The notes: generated by a model not told the origin, from the letters alone. Positions 24,257 through 32,900 are shown, counted from the first letter of the stretch. The stretch: DNA of 64,000 nucleotides from Streptomyces bambusae (GCF_020532645.1 NZ_JAJAUZ010000039.1:1-64000), one strand, 5' to 3'. Numbers and translations are program-made.

Positions 24257-25321
24257 TTAGGCCACCTTGATGTTCCGGAGCGCGCCGCACGCCTTTACGT
24301 TGCGCAGCACCATGGCCGCCGGGCCCATCTCGATCTCGCCGGTCTTGACCGCGCCGGACTGCGAGAAATCGGGCATCCACGTCTGGACCAGCGGGTTCCC
24401 GGCCACCGACGCACCGTGCAGCGCGTCCAGACCGAAGCTGGCCGCGTACAGGTCGGTGAGGTTCGTCGACGTGCCGGAGTCCGCGGAACCGCCGTGCGTC
24501 CGGGTCTCGTTCGGGATGATCGGCGCGGCCCCGAGGGCGTTGTCGCCGAGGTCGACCAGCACCCACGGGCCGTACCGCTCGATCTGCCGGCCAAGGTCGT
24601 CCCGCTCCTGCGTGTAGATGCCAGCCCACCGAGCGAGCGCCCGCATGCGGGTGATGCTCCGGGTGTTGCCCAGGATCGCCTTCACGCCCGGGGGCAGGGC
24701 GCCGGGCATGCCCTGGTCACCGCCGCCGGTGTGAGACGGCACGATCCGCGACAGCCAGTCGTCGACCACGTCGAGCTGCGACATGGCCTCGGCCTGGGTG
24801 TCGATGGTGCCGCGGGTCCAGTCGAGGATGCCCGTCGTGATGCCCTCGGTGAGGGGCACGTACTCGGTTGCCTGCCCCGTGAGGCTCTTGTCGAGGCCGT
24901 CGTAGCCCGCCGCGTCCACGGCCACATCGCCGTTGATCAGCTCGTCCTGGAAGCGGGTCCGGGTCGCGGTCAGCAGCTGCTGCATCTGGAAGCTGACCTC
25001 GTTCGACGCGGCCTGGCCGAGGTTCGCAAGGACCCGGTCCACGGAGAATGCTCCACCGAGGGGCTTGAGTGCCACGGTGAACTGCTGGCGCGCGGCCTGC
25101 CCGGGGGTGTACTCGGCGTTGAGCTGCCGGAACTGCGCGGAGCGGGCTGCGGTGAGGCGGACGTAGCCGTACGTCAGGCTGGCGCCGCCGGTGCCCGGGG
25201 TGACGGTGTCGTCGAACACCATCTGGTCGAGAAGCCAGCTGTACCGGCGGAGGTTGTCGATGACGGCGTAGTCGATGTCGGCCTGGCTGTTGACCTGGGC
25301 CTGGGCAAGAGTGATGGGCAC
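24257..25321 (-). CDS. Major capsid protein (HK97-fold)
   Basis: 354 aa, GTG start with AGGAGG 5-6 nt upstream, the strongest RBS in the late operon. It follows the scaffold gene. Sequence features fit HK97-like capsids: N-terminal helix (LAQAQVNSQADIDYAVIDNL), a VFDDTVTPG loop, LGGAFSVDRVLANLG, central AILGNTRSITRMRALARWAG and a P-domain-like end (EIEMGPAAMVLRNVKACGAL). No long N-terminal delta domain is present, consistent with a separate scaffold protein. Confidence 0.85.
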   Translation of the reverse strand: MPITLAQAQVNSQADIDYAVIDNLRRYSWLLDQMVFDDTVTPGTGGASLTYGYVRLTAARSAQFRQLNAEYTPGQAARQQFTVALKPLGGAFSVDRVLANLGQAASNEVSFQMQQLLTATRTRFQDELINGDVAVDAAGYDGLDKSLTGQATEYVPLTEGITTGILDWTRGTIDTQAEAMSQLDVVDDWLSRIVPSHTGGGDQGMPGALPPGVKAILGNTRSITRMRALARWAGIYTQERDDLGRQIERYGPWVLVDLGDNALGAAPIIPNETRTHGGSADSGTSTNLTDLYAASFGLDALHGASVAGNPLVQTWMPDFSQSGAVKTGEIEMGPAAMVLRNVKACGALRNIKVA

Positions 25322-25336
25322 GGGGTCCTCCTGTGG

Positions 25337-26125
25337 TTACGTGCCGAAGGTGGAGCGCACTGCGGCGCTCAGAGATGTAGGGCGCTGGCGCGTGCTGCCT
25401 TCGCCGGTTCCGCCGGAGAGGTCGCTGCCAGACGCTGAGGCGACCGTGGCGGAAGCGAACTGCGGGTTCGCCTTGACGGCCGCCTTGATGGCGTCGTCGA
25501 GGGCAGTGGTGAAGCCCTTCGCAGAGGGGTCGAGCGCGGCGAGCGCTGTGACGAAGCTGCGGGAATCGAGGAGCGCCGCAGCCCGTGCGCCGGCCTTGTC
25601 AGCGCGGGCCCACACGGCGAGTTCGACGTCCTTTGCCTGAAGTTCCTTGCCCTGGTCGGCGATCGTGACGTCCTTCTGCGCGATCGCCGCGGCGAGGGCC
25701 TTGGGGTCCGGCGGCGTGTCCTCGGCGACCAGACCGAGGGCCTTGGCGAGCTTCTCCGTGAGCGCCTTAACCGCGTCGTCGGCGGCCTGAGCCTTGGCGG
25801 CGGTCCGGTCCTTCGCGGCTTCCTTTCGGGCGTCCGAGGCTTCCTTCTCCAGGCGCTTGATGGTGGCCGCAGGGTCCTCGCCCGCAGGAGCGCCCTGCGT
25901 GCTGGCCTGTGCGGATGCCTGTCCGGACTGCTGTCCGGATCCGTCCGAACTCTGTCCGGACTGTCCGCCGTCACCGCCTGCTGCTCCGTCGCCGCTGCCG
26001 GATCCGGAGCCGTCGCCGTCCCCTCCGTCCGCGTACAGGTACGGGTCGAAAGGGCCCGTGCGGTAGGGGTGCGACCAGGCGGCGGCGCGCAGGGTGTGCG
26101 CGCGGGCGAGGGTGCGTCGAGGCAT
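25337..26125 (-). CDS. Capsid scaffolding protein
   Basis: 262 aa, GGAGG before ATG. The N-terminal 60 residues are basic then Gly/Asp/Ser-rich and disordered. Residues 85-200 form a long charged coiled coil (TIKRLEKEASDARKEAAKDR; QKDVTIADQGKELQAKDVEL). The C-end is compact and basic. This composition and the place directly before the capsid gene are typical of scaffolds. Ala/Gln-rich repeats (SGQQSGQASAQAST) lie in the linker. Confidence 0.82.
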   Translation of the reverse strand: MPRRTLARAHTLRAAAWSHPYRTGPFDPYLYADGGDGDGSGSGSGDGAAGGDGGQSGQSSDGSGQQSGQASAQASTQGAPAGEDPAATIKRLEKEASDARKEAAKDRTAAKAQAADDAVKALTEKLAKALGLVAEDTPPDPKALAAAIAQKDVTIADQGKELQAKDVELAVWARADKAGARAAALLDSRSFVTALAALDPSAKGFTTALDDAIKAAVKANPQFASATVASASGSDLSGGTGEGSTRQRPTSLSAAVRSTFGT

Positions 26126-26152
26126 GGGGTGCCCTCCAAGGGCGTCGGCGGT

Positions 26153-26198
26153 CCGCGCCTGGCGGTCCGCAGGGGGTTGGGCGCCGCGCCTGGCGGTC
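26153..26198. repeat. Noncoding island with 15-bp direct repeat between scaffold and moron
   Basis: CCGCGCCTGGCGGTC occurs at 26153-26167 and 26184-26198 within the 213-bp stretch 26126-26338, which otherwise holds no gene. Further GC-rich inverted segments lie between 26240 and 26275. It may separate the late operon transcript from the opposing moron promoter. Confidence 0.5.
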
Positions 26199-26338
26199 GC
26201 CGGGGTGTGGCCGCGGGGCGGCCGGGTGGTGCTGGAGGTGACCCGCGCCCGGCGGGTCGGTGGTCCCGGCCCGCTCCAGGCGCGCCGAAGTCTGCGAAGC
26301 CCCACATGGGGCGCCGTCGGCGCGTAACGTGCCGACAC

Positions 26339-26593
26339 ATGGTTGAGATCCAGTTCACGGGACAGTCGCCGGTCACAGGCCAGGCGACGTATACGTACAA
26401 GGACGACGGCAGCAGCGAGTACAGGTACGCCATCAACGACAACGGGACGCTGGCCATCTTCGAGAAGGAGAAGGGAGGCAACCTCGGCCGCACGGATGTT
26501 CCCGTCGCCGTGTACGGGGCTGCCGCGTGGTTCAGCGTGTCTGGCGACCCACGTACCTCGGCGGACGGTTCGAACAAGACGATGGGCTTCTAG
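26339..26593 (+). CDS. Rightward 'moron' gene in the head operon (84 aa)
   Basis: The only rightward gene between 5.5 and 36.8 kb. ATG at 26339 is preceded by TAACGT at 26325-26330, a -10-like hexamer close enough for a leaderless transcript. The product is beta-rich (VEIQFTGQSPVTGQATYTYK, EYRYAINDNGTLAIFEKEKG, AVYGAAAWFSVSG), with lower GC than its neighbours. Its TAG stop overlaps the stop of the opposing head gene. No family recognised; it could be expressed in the lysogen. Confidence 0.7.
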   Translation: MVEIQFTGQSPVTGQATYTYKDDGSSEYRYAINDNGTLAIFEKEKGGNLGRTDVPVAVYGAAAWFSVSGDPRTSADGSNKTMGF

Positions 26594-27738
26594 CGGGCCT
26601 TGCCGATCTGCTCGCGCGCGGGCTTGCGCGTGAGGTGCTCGTGCGCGGCGACGTGCTCGCGCGCGGCCGCCTGCCAGCGCCGTACGTACGCGCCCGCGCG
26701 GGCCCGTGCGTCGTCGTCGAGGGCCGCGGCCTGGCGGCGCTTCCACTCGCGGATGTGACGCTCGATCGCCCGCTGCCGCTGCGTGTCCTCGTACGTCGTG
26801 CCGGGGGTCGCGTGCCGCGGGGGCCGCGTTGTCACGCCGGGCAGGTACGCCGCCAGGCTGTGACGGCAGTTCGGGTGGAACAGGCCGGCGCCGCGGGCCT
26901 CGGCAAGCGTCCCGGCAACCTGCACCTGCACGGTCTCCGGCGGCTGGAACAGCGCCCGCAGCCCGCCCGGCTGCATGGTGTGCTCGACGGTCAGGGTCTG
27001 CTCGCCGGCCGCGCCGGTGAGCGACAGCACCTTGCCCTCCCACGGCCGGCACAGTGGGCATTCGAGGGGCGCGTCCGACACGATGACCAGCCCGACGCCC
27101 ACGTTGGCGAGGGCGTCGATGTGCCCCTCGATCGCGGCTCGGGCGGCCACGGACCGCACGGCCATCTCGGCGTACGCGGCGAGTTCCCAGGACCGGCCGG
27201 ACCGGTCCACGAACCCGGTGACCCCGCGCTGCGCGAAGGCGTTGAGCGCCCGCTGTGAGGCGGCGCGTCGGGTCTGCCCGGTGAGCAGCTGCGTGCCGGC
27301 GGCCTGGGTGGTCACGGTGCGGAAGACGTCGAGGATGCTGCGGGTGATCCGCTGGTAGAGCGGCCGGGTGTCCTGCGCGTACGAGGCCGCGAGCCGGTCC
27401 ACGGCAGGCGCGTTCGGCGTCACCCGGCGGGCCTGCGCCTCCCGGCCGGTGTCCAGCGCGCCCAGCTCGGCCACGGCGGCCTGCTGCCCACGGTCGTAGG
27501 CCACAGCCAGGGCGGCCGCGACGGCCCCGGTCGCATCTTGCTCCAGAGACGCGGCGACCTCCTCAACCGCCTCCCGAAGGTCGCCGACCGTGCGCGCCTT
27601 CAGCTCGGCCCACCGCGGCGAGTCGATGCCCTCCGCGACGGCGCGCCGCAAAATGTCGATCAGGGCCAGCTCGGCGTCCTCGTACAGCATGCTGATCGCC
27701 GCGGCGAGATCCTCGGCGAGCGCGGGAGACACGGGCAT
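26590..27738 (-). CDS. Minor head protein (phage minor capsid 2 / MuF-like)
   Basis: 382 aa from ATG 27738 with GGGGGTG upstream. The C-terminal half holds ECPLCRPWEGKVLSLTG and FHPNCRHSLAAYLPG, the Cys-x2-Cys … HPNCRHS signature of MuF/minor capsid 2 proteins. The N-half is helical (AAISMLYEDAELALIDILRR). It lies between portal and scaffold, as usual; such proteins enter the prohead with the portal. Its stop overlaps the moron's stop on the other strand. Confidence 0.85.
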   Translation of the reverse strand: MPVSPALAEDLAAAISMLYEDAELALIDILRRAVAEGIDSPRWAELKARTVGDLREAVEEVAASLEQDATGAVAAALAVAYDRGQQAAVAELGALDTGREAQARRVTPNAPAVDRLAASYAQDTRPLYQRITRSILDVFRTVTTQAAGTQLLTGQTRRAASQRALNAFAQRGVTGFVDRSGRSWELAAYAEMAVRSVAARAAIEGHIDALANVGVGLVIVSDAPLECPLCRPWEGKVLSLTGAAGEQTLTVEHTMQPGGLRALFQPPETVQVQVAGTLAEARGAGLFHPNCRHSLAAYLPGVTTRPPRHATPGTTYEDTQRQRAIERHIREWKRRQAAALDDDARARAGAYVRRWQAAAREHVAAHEHLTRKPAREQIGKAR

Positions 27739-27748
27739 GCCGCACCCC

Positions 27749-29317
27749 CTACTCGCCGAACGGGCCTCCGCCCGCGGCCGGGAAGCCGGGCCCGCCGTTG
27801 CCCTCGCTGCCGGTGAGCGCCGGGTCAGCGACGCTGCGGCCGGACTCGCGGAGGATCCGCTCGACCTCGGCGGCCTGCCAGTCTGCATCGCGGTCGGGGT
27901 TGACGAGCGCCACCAGCGCTTCCGTGCTGGCGGCCTCGCCCTGGCGGAGCAGAGCCGCAGACTCGGCAAGGTACTTCACGTCGTCCTGCACCGAGTCGGC
28001 GAACAACATCTCCGGCCGCTCAACCTCGACGCCGGCCCCCGGGAACAGGTCGGACGACTCCAGCATGAGGAGCGTCTCCACCAGCTCCGGGACGTAGACG
28101 CCCTCGACCTCGGACTTCCGAGCCCGGGTGGCCATCGACCGGGCGGTGCTGGCCTTGATCTCGGTCGCGGTGACGGCCGGCCCGCCGGAGTCGTCGCCGA
28201 ACGTGCCGCTGCTGTAGCCCGCGTTGCGGACGACGCGACCGAACAGGTCGGCGATCGTGGCCTGGTGCTCGGCGTGCCGGATCGCGAACTGGTTGATCGT
28301 GATGCTCTTGTCGCCGGTCGGGGGGATGTTCATCTCCGCGTAGACCTCGCGGTCCTCCCACGCGACACCGCGGCCGGCGCCCTGCGACTGGAGGTAGCCG
28401 GACGGCACGATGATCCGCGACCGGGCGAGCCGGACGTCCCGCATCCACGACGTGTACGTCTCGTCGATGGCGCTGAGGAGGGTCTCGCTGCCCTGGTAGT
28501 CGGAGACGCCGAGGCCGGCCGAGCCTGGGAGGTCGTGCCAGTCCGGGGCGGTGGTGGTGTTCGGGATGTAGGCGCAGGCGAGGCGCTGCTCCATGCTGCG
28601 GGGAAGGGGCTGCACGGGCAGGAACCCGCGGGTCTGCTCGAACGCGGTGAGGTCGACGGGTCGGCCGAGGTTGTCCTCGGTGCCCTCGTACACACCGTGC
28701 AGGATCACGCCGGGCTCGTGCCGCTCCAGATGCCGAATGACCGTCTGGCCGTCGACGCCGAGCACCGTCCAGAAGGTGGCTCCGCGCAGCCGTTCGTGGA
28801 CGAACGTGGGTGCCGCACCGTCGGCCCGGATCGTGGAGATCCACGGCTCTGGGCTGATCGCCTTGTCCCACACGATCCGCAGGTAGCCGCCGCCGAGCGC
28901 TGCGGATGCCTCCGCGCGGGCGAGGAGCGTGCGGCGCAGGCCCTCGGCCATGAGGCGTTCCAGGCGCTCCTGCGTCTGCGGGTTCTCGGCGATCAGGCGG
29001 GGCGGCTCGGAGTACAGCAGGTCGGCGGAGGTACGGGCGATATCCCGGGCGAGCGGCATGTGCAGGTTGGTGCGCTTCTCGCCGAAGGGGGTCGGCTCGC
29101 CCCAGAACCACCTGGCGACGGTGCCGACGATCCCGCCGCGGTACTGGCTGGGCCGGTTCTCCGGGGTCCCGTGCCGGTTCCGGCCGGACCCCTCCCGGGT
29201 GTACCGGTAGGCGAGCCGGTCCGGGGACGCGGACCACCAGGCGGCCCAGTCGGCGATGTCGGAGCGGATCGCCGGGTCGATCGGCGGCCACGGCGCGCCC
29301 TTCTCAGGCAGGGGCAT
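27749..29317 (-). CDS. Portal protein
   Basis: 522 aa with GAGGAGGTG before ATG. Typical portal features: an N-terminal D-x-A-x-WAAWWSASPDRLAY block, LARDIARTSADLLYSEPPRL, central LERHEPGVILHGVYEG, YTSWMRDVRLARSRIIVP and the C-terminal TATEIKASTARSMATRARK helix. It forms the dodecameric DNA channel and docks the terminase. Gene order terL-portal-MuF is standard. Confidence 0.92.
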   Translation of the reverse strand: MPLPEKGAPWPPIDPAIRSDIADWAAWWSASPDRLAYRYTREGSGRNRHGTPENRPSQYRGGIVGTVARWFWGEPTPFGEKRTNLHMPLARDIARTSADLLYSEPPRLIAENPQTQERLERLMAEGLRRTLLARAEASAALGGGYLRIVWDKAISPEPWISTIRADGAAPTFVHERLRGATFWTVLGVDGQTVIRHLERHEPGVILHGVYEGTEDNLGRPVDLTAFEQTRGFLPVQPLPRSMEQRLACAYIPNTTTAPDWHDLPGSAGLGVSDYQGSETLLSAIDETYTSWMRDVRLARSRIIVPSGYLQSQGAGRGVAWEDREVYAEMNIPPTGDKSITINQFAIRHAEHQATIADLFGRVVRNAGYSSGTFGDDSGGPAVTATEIKASTARSMATRARKSEVEGVYVPELVETLLMLESSDLFPGAGVEVERPEMLFADSVQDDVKYLAESAALLRQGEAASTEALVALVNPDRDADWQAAEVERILRESGRSVADPALTGSEGNGGPGFPAAGGGPFGE

Positions 29318-29450
29318 CGGGCACCTCCTCGGCCGGCGGGTTCTCGTAGGCGTCCGCGGCAGCACGGAGGAAGGCGGCGATGTACCCGATCTCTGCCTCG
29401 GGTCCGTCGCCGGCGCGGAGGTAGATCGGCATACGGGGGAACGTGGCCAT
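29304..29450 (-). CDS. 48-aa protein between terminase and portal
   Basis: ATG 29450 overlaps the stop of the previous small gene (TGATG), and its end overlaps the portal start by 14 nt. Sequence FPRMPIYLRAGDGPEAEIGY followed by AAFLRAAADAYENPPAEE. No family recognised; translational coupling to the portal is likely. Confidence 0.6.
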   Translation of the reverse strand: MATFPRMPIYLRAGDGPEAEIGYIAAFLRAAADAYENPPAEEVPDAPA

Positions 29451-29611
29451 CAGACGCGCTCCCGTTCCGTCAGCAGCTCCGCCATGCGGACCCACGTGGA
29501 GGCCAGTTCCTCGTACCGTTCCATCAGGGGCTGGTTGGTCAGTTCCATCTCGGCGGCTTCCAGGAGGCGGGCGGCGTTGGCGAGGGCCTGCTCGGCGGTC
29601 GGCTTGCTCAC
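29450..29611 (-). CDS. 53-aa helical protein downstream of terL
   Basis: GTG 29611 with GAGGAGGTGG upstream overlaps the terminase stop (GTGA), and its own TGA overlaps the next ATG. Fully helical (TAEQALANAARLLEAAEMEL; LMERYEELASTWVRMAELL). Too short for ordinary gene callers, but junctions and RBS support it. Function unknown. Confidence 0.62.
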   Translation of the reverse strand: MSKPTAEQALANAARLLEAAEMELTNQPLMERYEELASTWVRMAELLTERERV

Positions 29612-30897
29612 GCGGCCACCTCCTCACGGGACGGGCGCAGCAGGTGGCGCCACTCGTGGGCGGTGGAGTGGAGGGCGTACCGGAGGGCATCCACCGAGTG
29701 GTCCGCCGTCTTCAGCGGTCTGTCCTCGCCCCGCTCGGCGGCCCGTTCGTCCCAGGCGTAGCCCGGGAGTTCCGCGAGGAGCCCCTCGCAGGACCGGTGG
29801 ATCCGGAGGACGCCGCCACCGAGGGCGGTACCGACCGACCGGATCCCGTCGAGGACGGCGTTCGCGGCCGGCGCGATGCCGGGCACGTTGTCCGTCCACA
29901 TCTGCGTCATGAAGGACGCCGCCGACGGGTCCACGAAAATCCACTCCGGGACGGCGCCCCGCGTCCCGGGCTGGCCCGGGGGCCGGACGTTCGCCAGCCA
30001 GTCCTGCACCGCGCGGGAGTACTGCGCGTCGGTGAGCTGCCGCAGCGCGCGGGCGCTGTCGTGCCGGTACTCGGAGGCGGCGTACAGCCGGTTGTCGGCG
30101 CCGAGCCCGATGAGGACTGCGGCGAACGGGTTCGTGGTGCCGTAGTCGATGCCGACCGCGGTCCAGCGGTGCATGACCGGCATGTCGTCGACGACGTGCT
30201 GCTGCGCGTCGAACATGTCGTACACCGAGCCGGAGGCGAGGCACCACTCGCCGAGGATGAACCTTCTGTACCAGAGCCCCGTGTACTGCGCTTTCAGGCG
30301 GGCCACCATGGCCGGGGCCAGCGACGGGTTGTCGTCGATGGTGAAGTGCCAGTGCCGCAGGCCGATGTCGGCCCGGCTCAGGATGAAGTCCCGCCTCAAC
30401 CAGTGGAACGGACCGTCGGGGTTCGTCGTGGCCATGAGCCGGGAGGCGTCGCCGACCCGGAGCCGGGACAGCAGCATCATCCAGAACGGATGCGGAATCA
30501 GCGTGGCCTCGTCCACGTAGGCGAGGACGATGGTGGAGCCGCGGATCCGGCCCTCGGCGCGAGCATCCGACGCGCCGACGAGGTGCACGGTGCGGCCGAG
30601 GATCGTGGCCGTGGTCGATCCGGCGGTGTGCTGCACGTGCGCGGCGAGCGGCCCGAACAGGTGGCTGGACTGGAGGGGGTCGAGGAGGTTGCGCTCGATG
30701 GTGTTCAGGCTGCGGCCGACGATGACCACGAGCCCCTGGTCGGGGGCTGCCGCCAGCCGGATCAGGAACGCCAGCAGCGAGGCGATCGTCTTGCCGGACG
30801 ACACGGCCCCGGACCACAGGGCGATCGGGGCGTCCTGGGCCTCAACGATCGAGCGGATCTGCGCGGCGGACAGGGGCAGGGGGACGTCACGGAGCAT
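29608..30897 (-). CDS. terL: Terminase large subunit
   Basis: 429 aa from ATG 30897 (AGGGGG 6 nt upstream; a GTG lies one codon earlier). Walker A is GAVSSGKT near residues 30-37 and Walker B IVLAYVDEA near 123-131, with the ATTNPDGP coupling motif following. The nuclease domain starts at GIDYGTTNP (Asp near 251), with VDPSAASF and DHSVDALRYAL supplying further acidic residues. ATP-driven DNA translocase plus endonuclease that packages concatemers. It overlaps terS. Confidence 0.94.
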   Translation of the reverse strand: MLRDVPLPLSAAQIRSIVEAQDAPIALWSGAVSSGKTIASLLAFLIRLAAAPDQGLVVIVGRSLNTIERNLLDPLQSSHLFGPLAAHVQHTAGSTTATILGRTVHLVGASDARAEGRIRGSTIVLAYVDEATLIPHPFWMMLLSRLRVGDASRLMATTNPDGPFHWLRRDFILSRADIGLRHWHFTIDDNPSLAPAMVARLKAQYTGLWYRRFILGEWCLASGSVYDMFDAQQHVVDDMPVMHRWTAVGIDYGTTNPFAAVLIGLGADNRLYAASEYRHDSARALRQLTDAQYSRAVQDWLANVRPPGQPGTRGAVPEWIFVDPSAASFMTQMWTDNVPGIAPAANAVLDGIRSVGTALGGGVLRIHRSCEGLLAELPGYAWDERAAERGEDRPLKTADHSVDALRYALHSTAHEWRHLLRPSREEVAA

Positions 30898-31402
30898 CAC
30901 CGGCCCCCTCGGTGTCCATGGCCTGGTAGGCGGCGGTGAGGCCGGCGGCGAGCTGGCCGAGCATGCTCTTCGCGTCGGCGACGCCGTTGTCCGTGTTCAG
31001 CGCCTCCAGCTTCGCGGCCTGGGCGGCGGCGGCCCCGGAGGCTTGGACGAGGTTCCGCACGTCCTGGGTCGGCAGGTCGGGGGCCGTGTACTTGACGACC
31101 TTGCCGATGGAGACCTCGGTGATGTGGTGCTCGTCGCGTTCGAGGCGGGCGAGGATCTTCTCGGCCTGGGCGTAGTACCGCTCGATGAGGGCTGCGCGGC
31201 GGGCCCGAGTGTCGATCATGCGGGCCTCCGTAGCGACGGCGGTGGCCGTCCGGTCGAAGGGGAGGCCGAGGTCGGCGCAGATGAGGCTGATGGTGCGGGT
31301 GCCCCGGCCGATCTCGCGGGCGATGGCGTTGCGGCCGAGGCCCTGCGCGTGGAGGTCGCGGATCCGCTGGCGTTCGGCGTCGGTGACGCGGCCGGTGGCC
31401 AT
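30887..31402 (-). CDS. terS: Terminase small subunit
   Basis: 171 aa, GGGAGGTG before ATG. The N-terminal HTH (VTDAERQRIRDLHAQGLGRN and AIAREIGRGTRTISLI) would bind pac/cos DNA, followed by coiled-coil oligomerisation segments (RRAALIERYYAQAEKILARL) and a TerL-binding tail. It is the first gene of the packaging operon. Confidence 0.82.
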   Translation of the reverse strand: MATGRVTDAERQRIRDLHAQGLGRNAIAREIGRGTRTISLICADLGLPFDRTATAVATEARMIDTRARRAALIERYYAQAEKILARLERDEHHITEVSIGKVVKYTAPDLPTQDVRNLVQASGAAAAQAAKLEALNTDNGVADAKSMLGQLAAGLTAAYQAMDTEGAGDAP

Positions 31403-31423
31403 GGCGTCACCTCCCGAACGGGG

Positions 31424-31480
31424 CCGCCGCCCGGGGCGTCTACCGCGCGCCCTCGTGCGCGGGAGCCAGCCGGGCGGCGG
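31424..31480. promoter_or_regulatory. Large nested hairpin in the terS leader
   Basis: CCGCCGCCCGG (31424-31434) pairs with CCGGGCGGCGG (31470-31480), enclosing a second CGCGC/GCGCG stem. It sits 22 bp upstream of terS. Candidate attenuator, terminator of the lipoprotein gene, or packaging-recognition structure. Confidence 0.45.
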
Positions 31481-31503
31481 GTCCTAGGGTGTGCCGGCGG
31501 TGG

Positions 31504-32088
31504 CTACTTGATGTTCCACTGGCCGGTCTGGGGGCCGAAGCCCGAGTTGAGGGCGAAGTGCAGCTTCGCGATCTTCGAGGCCTTGGGGACCTCGAACACG
31601 ATGTAGCCGAGGGCCTTGTCGCCGGGTGCGATTGTCGTGCTGGCCGGAAGTTCGGGGCCGGCGGTGATGCCCATGGTGAGGGCGGCGGTGAACTGCTGGC
31701 CGGCTTGGTCGGCGACCTTCGCGCCGTTCGACGGCGAGTCGTTGTACGCGGCCTTGCCGGTGTTCGACAGCTCGATCTGGGCGGCGACGTACTTGTTGCC
31801 GTCCTTGGGCTGCATGAACTCTTCCTTGGACTTGGCCGGGTCCACCCACTGCTTGATGGTGACGGCGATCTCCTCGCCGTCTGACTGGCCCTTGAGGGTG
31901 AGGGTGTCGCCGATCGCCGCGGTCTGCTTCTTCGGCGTGTCCTTCGGTGCGTTGTCGGCCGGCTTGGCGGCGGCTTCCTTGCTGGCGGCCGGCTTGTCCG
32001 GGGTGGTCTTGACCTCGGTGCCGGTGCAGGAGGTGAGGGCGAGTGCGGCGGCCGCGGTGAGGGCGGCTGCGATGTGGTGTGTGCGCAT
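31504..32088 (-). CDS. DUF4352-type lipoprotein
   Basis: 194 aa. Signal peptide with lipobox LTSC near residue 21, a Lys/Ala/Pro-rich linker, then an Ig-like domain (GDTLTLKGQSDGEEIAVTIK; KYVAAQIELSNTG; LPASTTIAPGDKALGYIVFE) characteristic of DUF4352, some members of which bind partner proteins. The product would be surface-anchored. Not a virion gene: probably expressed in the lysogen or host-derived cargo. Start at MRTHHIAA (32088) gives the proper signal peptide. Confidence 0.78.
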   Translation of the reverse strand: MRTHHIAAALTAAAALALTSCTGTEVKTTPDKPAASKEAAAKPADNAPKDTPKKQTAAIGDTLTLKGQSDGEEIAVTIKQWVDPAKSKEEFMQPKDGNKYVAAQIELSNTGKAAYNDSPSNGAKVADQAGQQFTAALTMGITAGPELPASTTIAPGDKALGYIVFEVPKASKIAKLHFALNSGFGPQTGQWNIK

Positions 32089-32150
32089 CCGGTCATGCTG
32101 GCCGGTCGGCACTGGCTGTGTGGGCGCTGTGACCGGTCTGTGACGCAGGT

Positions 32151-32369
32151 TCAGGCGGCCCGGCCGAGGATCCGCTGCGCCCGCTCCCGCACCTGCCGCT
32201 CAGCGGCTGCGAGTTGGCGCTGGCTGTAGATCGCTCGTCCGCGCTCGTCGTGCGCGGCCTCGCCGAGGATGCCGCGGTCGCGCCAGCTGTACAGCGTCTT
32301 GGGGCTGCGGCCGAGGAACAGAGCGGCCTCGCGGATGGTGAACCAGAGTTCGCCGCCTGCCTCGCGCAT
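32151..32369 (-). CDS. MerR/AlpA-like helix-turn-helix protein
   Basis: 72 aa from ATG 32369 with GGGGGTG upstream. HTH_17-type winged helix: LWFTIREAALFLGRSPKTLY then SWRDRGILGEAAHDERGRAIY. Such small proteins act as excisionases, transcription activators or terminase-like DNA binders. It lies immediately downstream of a strong terminator, so it could act at the entry to the late operon. Confidence 0.72.
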   Translation of the reverse strand: MREAGGELWFTIREAALFLGRSPKTLYSWRDRGILGEAAHDERGRAIYSQRQLAAAERQVRERAQRILGRAA

Positions 32370-32390
32370 GCCCACCCCCGGAAACACGAA

Positions 32391-32414
32391 AGCCCTCACC
32401 GTGTGGTGAGGGCT
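32391..32414. terminator. Bidirectional terminator (10-bp stem, GTGT loop)
   Basis: AGCCCTCACC-GTGT-GGTGAGGGCT is a perfect hairpin. On the plus strand it is followed by GGTTTT; on the minus strand by TTTCGTGTTT. It lies 22 bp upstream of the HTH gene start and is the strongest canonical terminator in the phage. Confidence 0.8.
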
Positions 32415-32495
32415 GGTTTTGGGCGCACGTGTGGCGCTGCATTTGATTCTGCATAGAAAGATCAGCGGTGTCCAGCGAGTGCGAGTCTGGCTGGC

Positions 32496-32837
32496 TCAGT
32501 TGCCGGACAGAGACAGGTTGTCGAGTGTCCAGGTCTCGCCGTCGGGGGTGGAAGCCGTGCAGTCGTAGGTGTTGCGGATGCTGGCTCCGAAGCTGTTGTC
32601 GCTGTCAACGTGACCCATGACCTGGTACTTCCAGGGGGCGCTGCTGCTGATAGCGGTGACGGAGGTGTCGGACGCGCCGGAGAAGTTCGCGGACCCGGGC
32701 GACTTGAGGCGCTGCTTCACGAACTTCTCGCACATGATCGTGGCTTCGACGCCGTCGGCCGGTTCGCCTGATCCGCAGGCCGTGAGGGTGAGCAGGGTTG
32801 CTGCCGCGAGGGCGGTGGTGGTCGCGTGTGTGCGCAT
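32496..32837 (-). CDS. Small secreted lipoprotein
   Basis: 113 aa. MRTHATTTALAAATLLTLTAC is a lipoprotein signal peptide with lipobox LTAC; the mature part has VEATIMCEKFVKQRLKSPGS, with NTYDCTAST and WTLDNLSLSG near the end. Two mature Cys could form a disulfide. The MRTH start and the CCGGTCACA element upstream are shared with the lipoprotein at 31504. Cargo or lysogenic-conversion candidate. Confidence 0.7.
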   Translation of the reverse strand: MRTHATTTALAAATLLTLTACGSGEPADGVEATIMCEKFVKQRLKSPGSANFSGASDTSVTAISSSAPWKYQVMGHVDSDNSFGASIRNTYDCTASTPDGETWTLDNLSLSGN

Positions 32838-32900
32838 CACGACATGGTGGCGTGGTGGGCGCCGGAGTGTGACCGGAATGGCGGAGCTGAGGCAGGAGTG

